Source: Streptomyces noursei
GTDB taxonomy: Bacteria; Actinomycetota; Actinomycetes; Streptomycetales; Streptomycetaceae
Assembly: GCF_001646665.1 (NCBI RefSeq)
Contig: NZ_LWBU01000249.1
Location: forward strand, 104,907 to 168,906
Reading direction: 5' to 3'
DNA: 64,000 bases
The position numbers were made by a program, and so were the translations under genes. This document shows positions 50,230 through 58,196 of the stretch, piece by piece. The notes below the pieces were generated by a model. It was not told the origin of the DNA, did no database searches, and was given only the letters and a program-made list of their open reading frames with translations. Positions within the stretch are counted from its first letter, which is position 1. Each line of letters starts with the position of its first letter.

Positions 50230-51263
50230 TCGTACGTTGTACCCGATGCCCGCCGGACCCTGGGCTGCTGCTGGGTGATGCAGTGGATGCCGCCCCCGCC
50301 CGCGAAGATCGTCCGCGCGTCGACGAGGGTGACCGTGCGGTCGGGGAAGAGGCGGCGGAAGATGCCCGCGGCGATCTCGTCGCGCGGGTCGTCGAAGGCG
50401 CACAGCACCACGCCGCCGTTGCAGAGGTAGTGGTTGATGTAGGAGTAGTCGACCCATTCGCCGTCCTCCTGGAGGACGGTCGGGGCCGGGACCTCGACGA
50501 CCTCCAGCGGGCGGCCCTTGGCGTCGGTCTGCCCGCGCAGCAGGGCGACGTTCGCCTTGCACAGCTCGTGGTCCGGGTGCGCCGGGTCGGGCTGGGTGTG
50601 GGCGACGACGACGCCGGGGCGGGCGAAGGCGGCGACGATGTCGACGTGGCCGCGGGTGCCGTACATGCCGTAGTCGCCGGTCAGGCCGCGGGGCAGCCAG
50701 ATCGCCTTGGTGGTGCCGAGCCGGGCGTGGATCTCCGCCTCGACCTGCTCGCGGGTCCACCCGGGGTTGCGCTCGGGGCCGAGCTGGACGGTGTCGGTGA
50801 GCAGGACCGTGCCCTCGCCGTCGACGTGAATGGCACCGCCCTCGTTGACCAGGGGGCTGCTGTGGACCGGGACGCCGGCGAGGTCGGCGACATGGCGGGC
50901 GATCTTCGCGTCGTGCTCCCAGCGTGCCCAGTCGGCGGCGCCCCAGCCGTTGAACACCCAGTCGACGGCGGCCAGTCGCTCGCCGTCGGTGACGAAGGTG
51001 GGGCCGATGTCGCGCATCCACGCGTCGTCCAGGTCCCGCTCGACCAAATCGATCCCGGGGCCGAGCAGCTCGCGGGCGCTGTCCCCGTCGCCGGGGGCGT
51101 GGACCACGGTGACGGGCTCGAAACGGCGTACGGCCCGGGCGACGGACGCCCAGGCCTCGCGGGCCTCGCGCAGCTCGTCGTCGTCGGTGAAGGTCGGGTT
51201 CTGCCCCGGCCAGGCCATCCAGGTGCGCTCGTGCGGGGCCCATTCGGCGGGCATGCGGAACAT
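50226..51263 (-). CDS. aguA: Agmatine deiminase (porphyromonas-type PAD family)
   Basis: AguA converts agmatine to N-carbamoylputrescine and ammonia. The 345-residue protein has the guanidine-modifying fold signatures: DDAWMRDIGPTF, VNEGGAIHVDGEGT, GTRGHVDIVAAF and the C-terminal GGGGIHCITQQQP, whose Cys is the nucleophile. No N-carbamoylputrescine amidase (AguB) gene follows, so putrescine formation would need another locus. It sits 10 bases after the urease alpha stop and overlaps the TetR gene. Confidence 0.93.
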   Translation of the reverse strand: MFRMPAEWAPHERTWMAWPGQNPTFTDDDELREAREAWASVARAVRRFEPVTVVHAPGDGDSARELLGPGIDLVERDLDDAWMRDIGPTFVTDGERLAAVDWVFNGWGAADWARWEHDAKIARHVADLAGVPVHSSPLVNEGGAIHVDGEGTVLLTDTVQLGPERNPGWTREQVEAEIHARLGTTKAIWLPRGLTGDYGMYGTRGHVDIVAAFARPGVVVAHTQPDPAHPDHELCKANVALLRGQTDAKGRPLEVVEVPAPTVLQEDGEWVDYSYINHYLCNGGVVLCAFDDPRDEIAAGIFRRLFPDRTVTLVDARTIFAGGGGIHCITQQQPRVRRASGTTYE

Positions 51264-51273
51264 CGCGTGGTCC

Positions 51274-52995
51274 TTAGAGGAAGTAGAGGCGGTTGAGGGA
51301 GACGGAGTCGGCCGGGTCGGAGCGGACCGGATCGCCGTCGAGGGTGACCAGTCCGGTGCGGCCGTCGACCGCGACCTCGCCGATGCGGGAGTTGAGCAGC
51401 AGGTCGCCGGGGCCGATGCCGCGGGTGCCGCGTACGGCGACCCGGCGGCGGCGGGTCGGCATCAGGTCGTCTCCGGCCTCCGCGGCGGCGCCGGAGACGA
51501 ACGCGACCGAGATGTCGGCGGCCGTCGCCCCGAACGCCCCGAACTGCGGTCCGAGGACGAGCGGTTCGCAGGTGTCGGTGGCGGCGTTCGGGTCGCCCAC
51601 GACCCCGTACGCGGGGAAGCCCGACTTGAGGACGAGCTGCGGCTTGGCGCCGAAGTACTCGGGCCGCCACAGCACGATGTCGGCGAGCTTGCCGACCTCG
51701 ATCGAGCCGACCTCGTGCGCGAGGCCGTGGGCGATCGCCGGGTTGATGGTGAGCTTGGCCATGTAGCGCAGGACGCGGGCGTTGTCGTCGCCGTCGCCGT
51801 CGCCTTCCAGGGGGCCCAGCTCCGCCTTCATCTTCCCGGCCATGGCGAAGGTCCGGCGTACGGTCTCGCCGGCCCTTCCCATGCCCTGCGCGTCCGACGA
51901 CGTGATCCCGATCGCGCCGAGGTCGTGCAGGACGTCCTCCGCGCCCATCGTCCCGGCCCTGATGCGGTCGCGGGCCATGGCGGCGTCGCCGGGCAGGTCG
52001 GTCTTCAGGTCGTGGACGGAGACGATCATCCCGTAGTGCTCGGCGACCGCGTCCCGGCCGAAGGGCAGGGTGGGGTTGGTCGAGGAGCCGATGACGTTGG
52101 GGACGCCCGCCATCTTCAGCACGTTGGGGACGTGGCCGCCGCCGCAGCCCTCGATGTGGAAGGCGTGGATGGTGCGGCCCTCCAGCACCCTGAGGGTGTC
52201 CTCGACCGACAGGCATTCGTTCAGGCCGTCGCTGTGCAGGGCGACCTGGACGTCGTGGTCCTCGGCGACGCGCAGCGCGGTGTCGAGGGCGCGGGTGTGG
52301 GCGCCCATGTCCTCGTGGACCTTGAAGCCGCAGGCGCCGCCCTCGGCGAGCGCCTCGATCAGCGGGGCCTCGTGGGAGGAGGAGCCGCGGCCGAGGAAGC
52401 CGATGTTGACGGGCCAGGCGTCGAAGGCGCTGAAGGCGTGGCGCAGTGCCCACGGCGAGTTGACCCCGACGCCCCACACCGGGCCGAACTCCTGGCCGAT
52501 GATCGTGGTGACTCCGGAGGCGAGGGACGCTTCCATGATGCGCGGCGACAGCAGGTGGACGTGAGTGTCGACGGCTCCGGCGGTGGCGATGAGGCCCTCG
52601 CCGGAGACGATGCTGGTGCCCGTGCCTACGACGACGTCGACTCCGTCGAGGGTGTCGGGGTTCCCGGCGCGGCCGATGGCGTGGATGCGGCCCTCGCGGA
52701 TGCCGACGGACACCTTGCGGATGCCCTGGACGGCGTCGATGACCAGCACGTTGCTGATGACCACGTCGCAGGTCTCGCGGACGGCGGCGGCCTTGAGGTG
52801 CAGTCCGTCGCGGGCGGTCTTGCCGAAGCCGGCGAGGAACTCGTCGCCGGGCTTCTGGGCGTCCGACTCGACCCGGACCGTGAGGCCGGAGTCGCCGAGG
52901 CGGACGCGGTCGCCGGCGCGGGGGCCGTGCGTGGCGGCGTACTCGTGGGGGGTGAGGCGGCGCGCTGCGGCGGGGTGGCCTCCGGGGCGGCTCAT
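51274..52995 (-). CDS. ureC: Urease alpha subunit, flap-altered variant
   Basis: The 573-residue alpha subunit keeps the nickel ligands: HVH in DTHVHLLSP, the carbamylatable Lys225 with HED (GFKVHEDMG), His in VALHSDG, His in HAFHIEG and Asp in SSDAQGMG. Several places that are fixed in normal ureases differ. The flap MLMVCHHL reads MIVSVHDL, so the flap cysteine (Cys319 in Klebsiella) is Val327, while the next His is kept. The GGGTGPAxGTxATTCTPG loop is replaced by GQEFGPVWGVGVNSP. No UreD/E/F/G genes are adjacent. It overlaps the ureAB gene by four bases. It may be a urease with different kinetics or an enzyme for a urea-like substrate. Confidence 0.92.
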   Translation of the reverse strand: MSRPGGHPAAARRLTPHEYAATHGPRAGDRVRLGDSGLTVRVESDAQKPGDEFLAGFGKTARDGLHLKAAAVRETCDVVISNVLVIDAVQGIRKVSVGIREGRIHAIGRAGNPDTLDGVDVVVGTGTSIVSGEGLIATAGAVDTHVHLLSPRIMEASLASGVTTIIGQEFGPVWGVGVNSPWALRHAFSAFDAWPVNIGFLGRGSSSHEAPLIEALAEGGACGFKVHEDMGAHTRALDTALRVAEDHDVQVALHSDGLNECLSVEDTLRVLEGRTIHAFHIEGCGGGHVPNVLKMAGVPNVIGSSTNPTLPFGRDAVAEHYGMIVSVHDLKTDLPGDAAMARDRIRAGTMGAEDVLHDLGAIGITSSDAQGMGRAGETVRRTFAMAGKMKAELGPLEGDGDGDDNARVLRYMAKLTINPAIAHGLAHEVGSIEVGKLADIVLWRPEYFGAKPQLVLKSGFPAYGVVGDPNAATDTCEPLVLGPQFGAFGATAADISVAFVSGAAAEAGDDLMPTRRRRVAVRGTRGIGPGDLLLNSRIGEVAVDGRTGLVTLDGDPVRSDPADSVSLNRLYFL

Positions 52996-53699
52996 CGCTC
53001 GGTCTCCTGGTCGGTGGTGTCCGGTACGCCGAGGTAGCCGCAGGCGGCGGCGCGGCGCAGTGCTTCCTCGCGGGCGCCCGGGGCGTCCAGCGGTCCGTCG
53101 ACGAGACCGGCGAAGCCGATCGCCACGCGGTCGCCGCCGATCGGTACGAGGCCGACCTCCTCGCTCTCGCCCGGTCCGAAGCGCACCGACGAGCCGGCGG
53201 GGACGCAGAGCCGCATGCCGTAGGCCCGGGCGCGGTCGAAGTCGAGCCGCGGGTTGGCCTCGAAGAAGTGGAAGTGCGAGGTGACGGAGACCGGCACGGC
53301 CGCGGTGTTGGTGACCCGCAGGACCTCCACGGGCTCCGGTTCGGGGTGCTGCGGCGCCGGCAGCAGGGCGCCGGGGGCGTCGCCGCCCCGGCCGCCGCCC
53401 CCGATGGGGTCGGTGACCACCGCGAGCCGGGAGCCGTCGTCGAAGACGGCCTCCACATGGACCTCGGTCACCACGTCGGCGACGCCCGGCAGGACGTCGT
53501 CGGGGCCGAGGACCGCGCGGGCCTGCTCGATCGCCTCGGCGAGCCGCCGCCCGTCGCGGGCCGCCTCGCAGACGGTGTCCGCGACGAGGGCGGTCGCCTC
53601 GGGGACGTTGAGCCTCAGGCCGCGCGCCCGGCGGGCCCGGGCCAGCTCGGCGGCGCCGAAGATCAGCAGCCGGTCGCGCTCCGTGGGAGTCAGTCGCAC
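52992..53699 (-). CDS. ureAB: Fused urease gamma-beta subunit
   Basis: The 235-residue protein joins the gamma subunit (residues 1 to about 100, MRLTPTERDRLLIFGAAELA, then LNVPEATALV and DVLPGVADVV) to a beta subunit (about 120-215, VTNTAAVPVSVTSHFHFFEANPRLDFDR split over two strands). Gamma-beta fusions also occur in Helicobacter UreA. A Gly/Pro-rich linker (GGGGRGGDAPGALLPAPQ) joins them. GTG at 53699 follows AGGAGG. It is the first gene of the operon ureAB-ureC-aguA-tetR. Confidence 0.93.
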   Translation of the reverse strand: MRLTPTERDRLLIFGAAELARARRARGLRLNVPEATALVADTVCEAARDGRRLAEAIEQARAVLGPDDVLPGVADVVTEVHVEAVFDDGSRLAVVTDPIGGGGRGGDAPGALLPAPQHPEPEPVEVLRVTNTAAVPVSVTSHFHFFEANPRLDFDRARAYGMRLCVPAGSSVRFGPGESEEVGLVPIGGDRVAIGFAGLVDGPLDAPGAREEALRRAAACGYLGVPDTTDQETER

Positions 53700-53716
53700 G
53701 TCACCACACCTCCTGT

Positions 53717-53732
53717 TTGAGCATCACTCTAA
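53717..53732. promoter_or_regulatory. Operator-like 16-mer, copy 1
   Basis: TTGAGCATCACTCTAA lies 18 bases upstream of the ureAB start. On the minus strand it includes TAGAGT, a likely -10, with TTGTTC 16 bases upstream as -35. It is the near twin of copy 2. Confidence 0.6.
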
Positions 53733-53785
53733 CCATAAGCGCGCTCGGAACAAACCATTGACGAGAGCACCGAGCGTCGGTCACA

Positions 53786-53801
53786 TTGAGCGTCACTCTA
53801 A
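53786..53801. promoter_or_regulatory. Operator-like 16-mer, copy 2
   Basis: TTGAGCGTCACTCTAA differs from copy 1 by one base and lies 42 bases upstream of the permease start. TTGACG (53758-53763) ahead of it may be the permease -35. The core GAG-nGTCn-CTC is partly dyadic, as expected for a TetR-type dimer. Confidence 0.6.
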
Positions 53802-53842
53802 AACCTGTCCATGCATTGCCGAGCGAAGCGAGGAGAGCGCCC

Positions 53843-55291
53843 ATGCCGAGGGAACAGCACGGAGTCGACACGATCCCGGAGGCGGAACGTACGAGCGGGC
53901 CGCGCGACCTGGTCTCGATCCTGGTGGGCTCCAACCTGTGCCTCGGCGTGATCGTCTTCGGCTGGCTGCCCGTCTCCTTCGGGCTCGGCCTGTGGCCCGC
54001 GGTGACCTCGATCCTGGCCGGCACGGTCGTCGGCGTCGCCGTCACCGCCCCGCTCGCGCTCGTCTCGCTGCGGACGGGCACGAACCTGTCCACGTCCAGC
54101 GGCGCCTTCTTCGGCGTGCGCGGCCGGCTCGTCGGCTCGGTGGTGGGGCTGCTGCTGTCGCTGGGCTACACGGCGCTGACGCTGTGGATCGGCGGCGACG
54201 TGACGCTCGGCACGCTGTCACGGCTGTTCGGCGTGCCGACCGGCCCGCTGGCCCACGCCCTCGTGTACGTCCTGCTCGCCGGCTGCACGGTGGCCGCGGC
54301 GGTGTACGGCTACCGGCTGCTGCTGCGCCTCAGCCGGTACCTGGCGGTCGGCATGACGCTGCTGCTCCTGCTGGGCATCCTCGCCTACGCCGGTGACTTC
54401 CGTGCCGCGCCGCCGCCGGACACCCCCTACCTGCTGGGGTCGTTCTGGCCCACGTGGCTGCTGTCGGCCGTGGCGGCGGGGCTGAGCGGGCCGGTCGCCT
54501 TCATCACCCTGCTCGGCGACTACACCCGGTACGTCTCGCCGCAGCGGCACAGCCCGCGCCGGGTGTGGCGCGCGACGTGCGCGGGCCTGTTCACGGGCCT
54601 GCTGGTGCCGCAGCTGTTCGGTACGTTCACGGCGCTCGCGGCGCGGGCGGGCACCGACTACGCGGGGCCGCTGGTCGCCGCGTCGGCACCCTGGTACCTG
54701 CTGCCGCTGCTGGTCGCGGCGAGCGCGGGGTCGGTGGGGAACGCGGGGCTGATGCTCTACTCGATGGGCCTGGACCTGGACGCGATCGTGCCGCGCGCCA
54801 CCCGCTCCACGGCCACGCTGGTGGTGGCGGCCGTCGCGACGGCGTTCGTCTTCGCGGGCCACTTCGCCTGGGACGCGCAGGCGGCGATGACGTCGTTCGT
54901 GCTGCTGCTGACGGCGATCGGTACGCCCTGGGCGGCGATCACCCTGATCGGCCACCGGCGCTGCGGCGGCCACTACGACCCCGAGGCGCTGCAGGTCCTC
55001 AACCGGCGGGCGAAGGGCGGGATCTACTGGTTCCGCGGCGGCTGGCACCCGCGCGCCACGGCCGCCTGGGCGGTGGGCGCGGCGGTGGGCCTGGCGGCCG
55101 TGGCGACGCCGCTGTACGAAGGGCCGCTCGTGTCGCTGACCGGCGGCGTCGACCTGAGCTTCGTCCTGTCCGGCCTGGTGGGCGGCGGGGTGTACGCGGC
55201 GCTGACGCCCGCCCGCGGGGCCGCGGTCCCGGACGCCCTCGCGGCGCCCGGGACCCCTGCCACCACGACCACCGGGACCGGCGCCTTCTGA
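53843..55291 (+). CDS. NCS1-family purine/cytosine-type permease
   Basis: A 482-residue transporter with about twelve hydrophobic helices. GSNLCLGVIVFGWLPVSFGLG near the N-terminus and GLSGPVAFITLLGDYTRYVS in the centre are typical of the NCS1 (cytosine/purine/hydantoin/allantoin) family. ATG at 53843 follows AGGAGAG; the upstream ATG-like start within the operator is unlikely. It is divergent from the urease operon and shares the twin 16-base sites, so it may import the substrate of that pathway. Confidence 0.9.
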   Translation: MPREQHGVDTIPEAERTSGPRDLVSILVGSNLCLGVIVFGWLPVSFGLGLWPAVTSILAGTVVGVAVTAPLALVSLRTGTNLSTSSGAFFGVRGRLVGSVVGLLLSLGYTALTLWIGGDVTLGTLSRLFGVPTGPLAHALVYVLLAGCTVAAAVYGYRLLLRLSRYLAVGMTLLLLLGILAYAGDFRAAPPPDTPYLLGSFWPTWLLSAVAAGLSGPVAFITLLGDYTRYVSPQRHSPRRVWRATCAGLFTGLLVPQLFGTFTALAARAGTDYAGPLVAASAPWYLLPLLVAASAGSVGNAGLMLYSMGLDLDAIVPRATRSTATLVVAAVATAFVFAGHFAWDAQAAMTSFVLLLTAIGTPWAAITLIGHRRCGGHYDPEALQVLNRRAKGGIYWFRGGWHPRATAAWAVGAAVGLAAVATPLYEGPLVSLTGGVDLSFVLSGLVGGGVYAALTPARGAAVPDALAAPGTPATTTTGTGAF

Positions 55292-55326
55292 CGTGCCCCG
55301 GCCCGCCGGGGGGCGCGGCACGCGGC

Positions 55327-55361
55327 GACGCCCGCGCCCCCGAGCGGGGGGCGCGGGCGTC
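55327..55361. terminator. Bidirectional terminator between the permease and ilvE
   Basis: A perfect 15-base-pair stem (GACGCCCGCGCCCCC and complement) with a five-base loop lies between convergent genes. Confidence 0.85.
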
Positions 55362-55381
55362 TTCCCGTGCGTGCGGCGGGG

Positions 55382-56473
55382 TCAGGAGACCTGGTGGGTC
55401 CAGCCGTGGACGTCCTCGGCCGCGCCGGTCTGGATGGCCAGCAGGGTCTTGCGGAGCTTCAGCGTGACCTCACCGGGCTCGCCGCCCGACTGGGTCCACT
55501 CGCCGCTCGCCGACTTGACCCGGCCGACGGGGGTGATCACCGCGGCCGTACCGCAGGCGAAGACCTCCTTGAGGGTGCCGTTCTCGGTGTCGCGCCGCCA
55601 CTGGTCGATGGAGATGCGGCCCTCCTCCGCCTCGAACCCGAGGTCGCCGGCGAGCCGCAGCAGCGAGTCACGGGTGATGCCGGCGAGCAGGGACCCGGTG
55701 AGCTCGGGCGTGACGATCTTCTTGTCGTACACGAAGTACAGGTTCATGCCGCCCAGCTCCTCGACCCACTTGTGCTCGACCGCGTCGAGGTAGGCGACCT
55801 GGTCGCAGCCCTTCGCGGCGGCCTCGGCCTGGGCGAGCAGGGACGCGGCGTAGTTGCCGCCGGTCTTGGCGAAGCCGATGCCGCCGGGAACGGCGCGGAC
55901 GCGGTCCTCGGAGAGCCAGATCGACACGGGCTTCACACCGCCGGGGAAGTACGCGCCGGCCGGCGAGGCGATGACGATGAACAGGTACTCGTTGGCCGGG
56001 CGGACACCCAGTCCGACCTCATTGGCGATCATGAACGGGCGCAGGTAGAGCGACTCCTCGCCGCCGTGCGGCGGCACCCAGGCCTGGTCCTGCTGGACCA
56101 GCGCGTCGCACGCGGCGACGAACGTCTCGACCGGCAGCTCCGGCATGGCCAGGCGCTTGGCCGAGATCTGGAACCGCTCGGCGTTGGCCTCGGGCCGGAA
56201 CAGCGAGATCGAGCCGTCGGGGCGGCGGTAGGCCTTCAGCCCCTCGAAGATCTCCTGCGCGTAGTGCAGGGTCATGTTCGCCGGGTCGATCGAGAGCGGC
56301 GCGTACGGCGTCAGCTCGGCGTCGTGCCAGCCACGCCCCTCCGTCCACTTGATCGTCACCATGTGGTCGGTGAAGTGGCGGCCGAATCCGGGGTTGGCCA
56401 GGATCGCCTCGCGCTCCGCGTCGGACAGCGGGTTCGAGGAGGGCTTGAGCTCGATCGTGGGCGTCGTCGTCAT
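55382..56473 (-). CDS. ilvE: Branched-chain amino-acid aminotransferase
   Basis: IlvE interconverts the branched-chain keto acids and Leu/Ile/Val. The 363-residue protein is a fold-type IV PLP enzyme of the long (human/actinobacterial BCAT) subgroup. Lys203 in FAKTGGNYAAS is the PLP lysine. GLKAYRRPDG, LYLRPFMIANE and EELGGMNLYFVY also match. ATG at 56473 follows AAGGA at the right distance; a start 18 bases upstream would put the ribosome binding site inside the gene. It is the last step of the pathway whose other genes, leuB, leuCD and cimA, lie nearby. Confidence 0.96.
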   Translation of the reverse strand: MTTTPTIELKPSSNPLSDAEREAILANPGFGRHFTDHMVTIKWTEGRGWHDAELTPYAPLSIDPANMTLHYAQEIFEGLKAYRRPDGSISLFRPEANAERFQISAKRLAMPELPVETFVAACDALVQQDQAWVPPHGGEESLYLRPFMIANEVGLGVRPANEYLFIVIASPAGAYFPGGVKPVSIWLSEDRVRAVPGGIGFAKTGGNYAASLLAQAEAAAKGCDQVAYLDAVEHKWVEELGGMNLYFVYDKKIVTPELTGSLLAGITRDSLLRLAGDLGFEAEEGRISIDQWRRDTENGTLKEVFACGTAAVITPVGRVKSASGEWTQSGGEPGEVTLKLRKTLLAIQTGAAEDVHGWTHQVS

Positions 56474-56655
56474 GAGTGCTGTGTCCTTCACCGTTGTGTG
56501 TGACGGACCGCGCTCACGCCGCTACACCTGCTAGGACGTCCGAGCTTTCCCGCATGCCGCGGCCCCACGTTCGATTATCGCTCGCGTGGCCGGTGCAATG
56601 AAACGGCTGGAGTGCGGTCCAGGGTTGATGGTGGCACCCGGGGCCGCACAGGAGA

Positions 56656-56686
56656 AGCCGCCGGGTGCGTGTGCGACCCGGCGGCT
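56656..56686 (-). terminator. Terminator of leuB
   Basis: An 11-base-pair stem AGCCGCCGGGT/ACCCGGCGGCT with a 9-base loop starts about 25 bases past the leuB stop. The promoter of ilvE should lie between it and 56473. Confidence 0.8.
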
Positions 56687-56712
56687 GTGTCTGGTGATCC
56701 TCAGTCGGCGGG

Positions 56713-57756
56713 TCAGCTCGCTACGCGTACCGCGAGCGCGTCGCCGATCTGGTCCGTCGTGCGCGGCGCCGAGGGGTCGCGCTCCGCCAGGTCGGCGGCG
56801 ACCGTCTCCTCGATGCGGACGGCCTCGGCCTCGTAGCCCAGGTGACGCAGGAGGAGCGCGACCGACAGGATCGTCGCGGTGGGGTCGGCCTTGCCCTGGC
56901 CCGCGATGTCGGGCGCGGACCCGTGGACGGGCTCGAACATCGACGGGAACTCGCCCGTCGGGTTGATGTTGCCGGACGCGGCCAGGCCGATGCCGCCGGT
57001 CACGGCCGCGGCGAGGTCGGTCAGGATGTCGCCGAAGAGGTTGTCGGTGACGATGACGTCGAAGCGCTCGGGCTGGGTGACGAAGAAGATCGTCGCGGCG
57101 TCGACGTGCAGGTAGTCGGTGGTGACCTCGGGGTACTCCTCGCCGACCTTGTCGAAGATGTTCTTCCACATGTGGCCGGCGTACACCAGGACGTTGTTCT
57201 TGTGGACCAGCGTCAGCTTCTTGCGCGGGCGGGCATTGGCGCGCTCGTACGCGTCCCGCACGACGCGCTCGACGCCGTACGCCGTGTTGACGCTGACCTC
57301 GGTGGCCACCTCGGCCGGGGTGCCGGTGCGCAGCGAGCCGCCGTTGCCGGTGTAGGGGCCCTCGGTGCCCTCGCGGACGACGACGAAGTCGATGTCGGGG
57401 CGGCCGGCCAGCGGGGTGGCGGTGTTCGGGAAGAGCTTCGACGGACGCAGGTTGACGTAGTGGTCGAAGGCGAAGCGCAGTTTGAGCAGCAGCCCGCGCT
57501 CCAGGACCCCGGAGGGCACGGAGGGGTCGCCGATCGCACCGAGCAGGATGGCGTCGTGGCCCCTGAGGGACTCCAGCTCCGCGTCGGGGAGGGTCTCCCC
57601 CGTGCGGTGCCAGCGCTTGGCGCCGAGGTCGTACTCCTTGGTCTCCAGCTTCACATCCTGCGGGAGGACGGAGCGAAGGACCTTCAGGCCCTGGGCCACG
57701 ACTTCCTGGCCGATGCCGTCACCGGGAACCACTGCGAGATCGATGCTGCGAGACAT
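56713..57756 (-). CDS. leuB: 3-isopropylmalate dehydrogenase
   Basis: LeuB oxidatively decarboxylates 3-isopropylmalate in leucine synthesis (and 3-methylmalate in the citramalate route). The 347-residue protein starts with DLAVVPGDGIGQEVVAQG and has ILLGAIGDPSVP, FVVVREGTEGPYTG, VHKNNVLVYAG and the metal/substrate region TDNLFGDILTDLAA. GSAPDIAGQGKADPTA is the usual C-terminal signature. The gene is separate from leuCD, as is common in streptomycetes, and lies upstream of ilvE on the same strand behind its own terminator. Confidence 0.96.
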   Translation of the reverse strand: MSRSIDLAVVPGDGIGQEVVAQGLKVLRSVLPQDVKLETKEYDLGAKRWHRTGETLPDAELESLRGHDAILLGAIGDPSVPSGVLERGLLLKLRFAFDHYVNLRPSKLFPNTATPLAGRPDIDFVVVREGTEGPYTGNGGSLRTGTPAEVATEVSVNTAYGVERVVRDAYERANARPRKKLTLVHKNNVLVYAGHMWKNIFDKVGEEYPEVTTDYLHVDAATIFFVTQPERFDVIVTDNLFGDILTDLAAAVTGGIGLAASGNINPTGEFPSMFEPVHGSAPDIAGQGKADPTATILSVALLLRHLGYEAEAVRIEETVAADLAERDPSAPRTTDQIGDALAVRVAS

Positions 57757-57819
57757 GTCCGCACCCTACTCCCCCGTCCCAGAGCCTGACATGAGCGTTC
57801 CGGAATGTGGACGCCCGGA

Positions 57820-57960
57820 TCAGTTGGCGTGTCCGGTGGCCCCGCCGTTGTCCCGCCGGTCGAGGGCGCGCTGGAGGGCGGCGGCGGCGTTGCGGCGCTC
57901 GGCGTCGGAGGGGCGCGGGGCGGCGTGGCGGACACGGCGGACGGAGGTCTGAGCGGCCAT
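57820..57960 (-). CDS. Small basic protein of 46 residues
   Basis: A short ORF (MAAQTSVRRVRHAAPRPSDA...) with a clear AAGGAG nine bases before its ATG. It is basic, Ala/Arg-rich and likely helical (ERRNAAAALQRALDRR). An inverted repeat GTGGAG-N7-CTCCAC (58109-58127) lies in its upstream region. No function can be proposed. Confidence 0.7.
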   Translation of the reverse strand: MAAQTSVRRVRHAAPRPSDAERRNAAAALQRALDRRDNGGATGHAN

Positions 57961-58108
57961 GACGATCGACTCCTTGAGATCAGAACGATTCGAGGCGCCG
58001 GAAGGGGCGGGGAGCGCGGCCGCAGGGGTTGCCTGCCGGGGGCGCGGCGCTCGCATCCGCGTTCGCTCGATGGAGCGAGACGTTCGGCTTCTACAAAGCT
58101 AAGCCGTC

Positions 58109-58127
58109 GTGGAGCGTCTGTCTCCAC
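58109..58127. promoter_or_regulatory. Inverted repeat upstream of the 46-residue protein gene
   Basis: GTGGAG and CTCCAC flank a 7-base spacer in the AT-richer 58080-58160 interval, where a promoter for the small gene is expected. Confidence 0.4.
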
Positions 58128-58196
58128 AATTACTCGGACTTCCTACTATCTGAGACGAGTGCCGGTGGAGTCCGGCCCGCGCCGCCTCCCGCGCTC

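Noticed and set aside
50226..53699. Complete urea-degrading cluster with accessory genes
   Set aside because: No ureD, ureE, ureF or ureG is encoded in or beside the operon; the neighbours are agmatine deiminase and a TetR gene.
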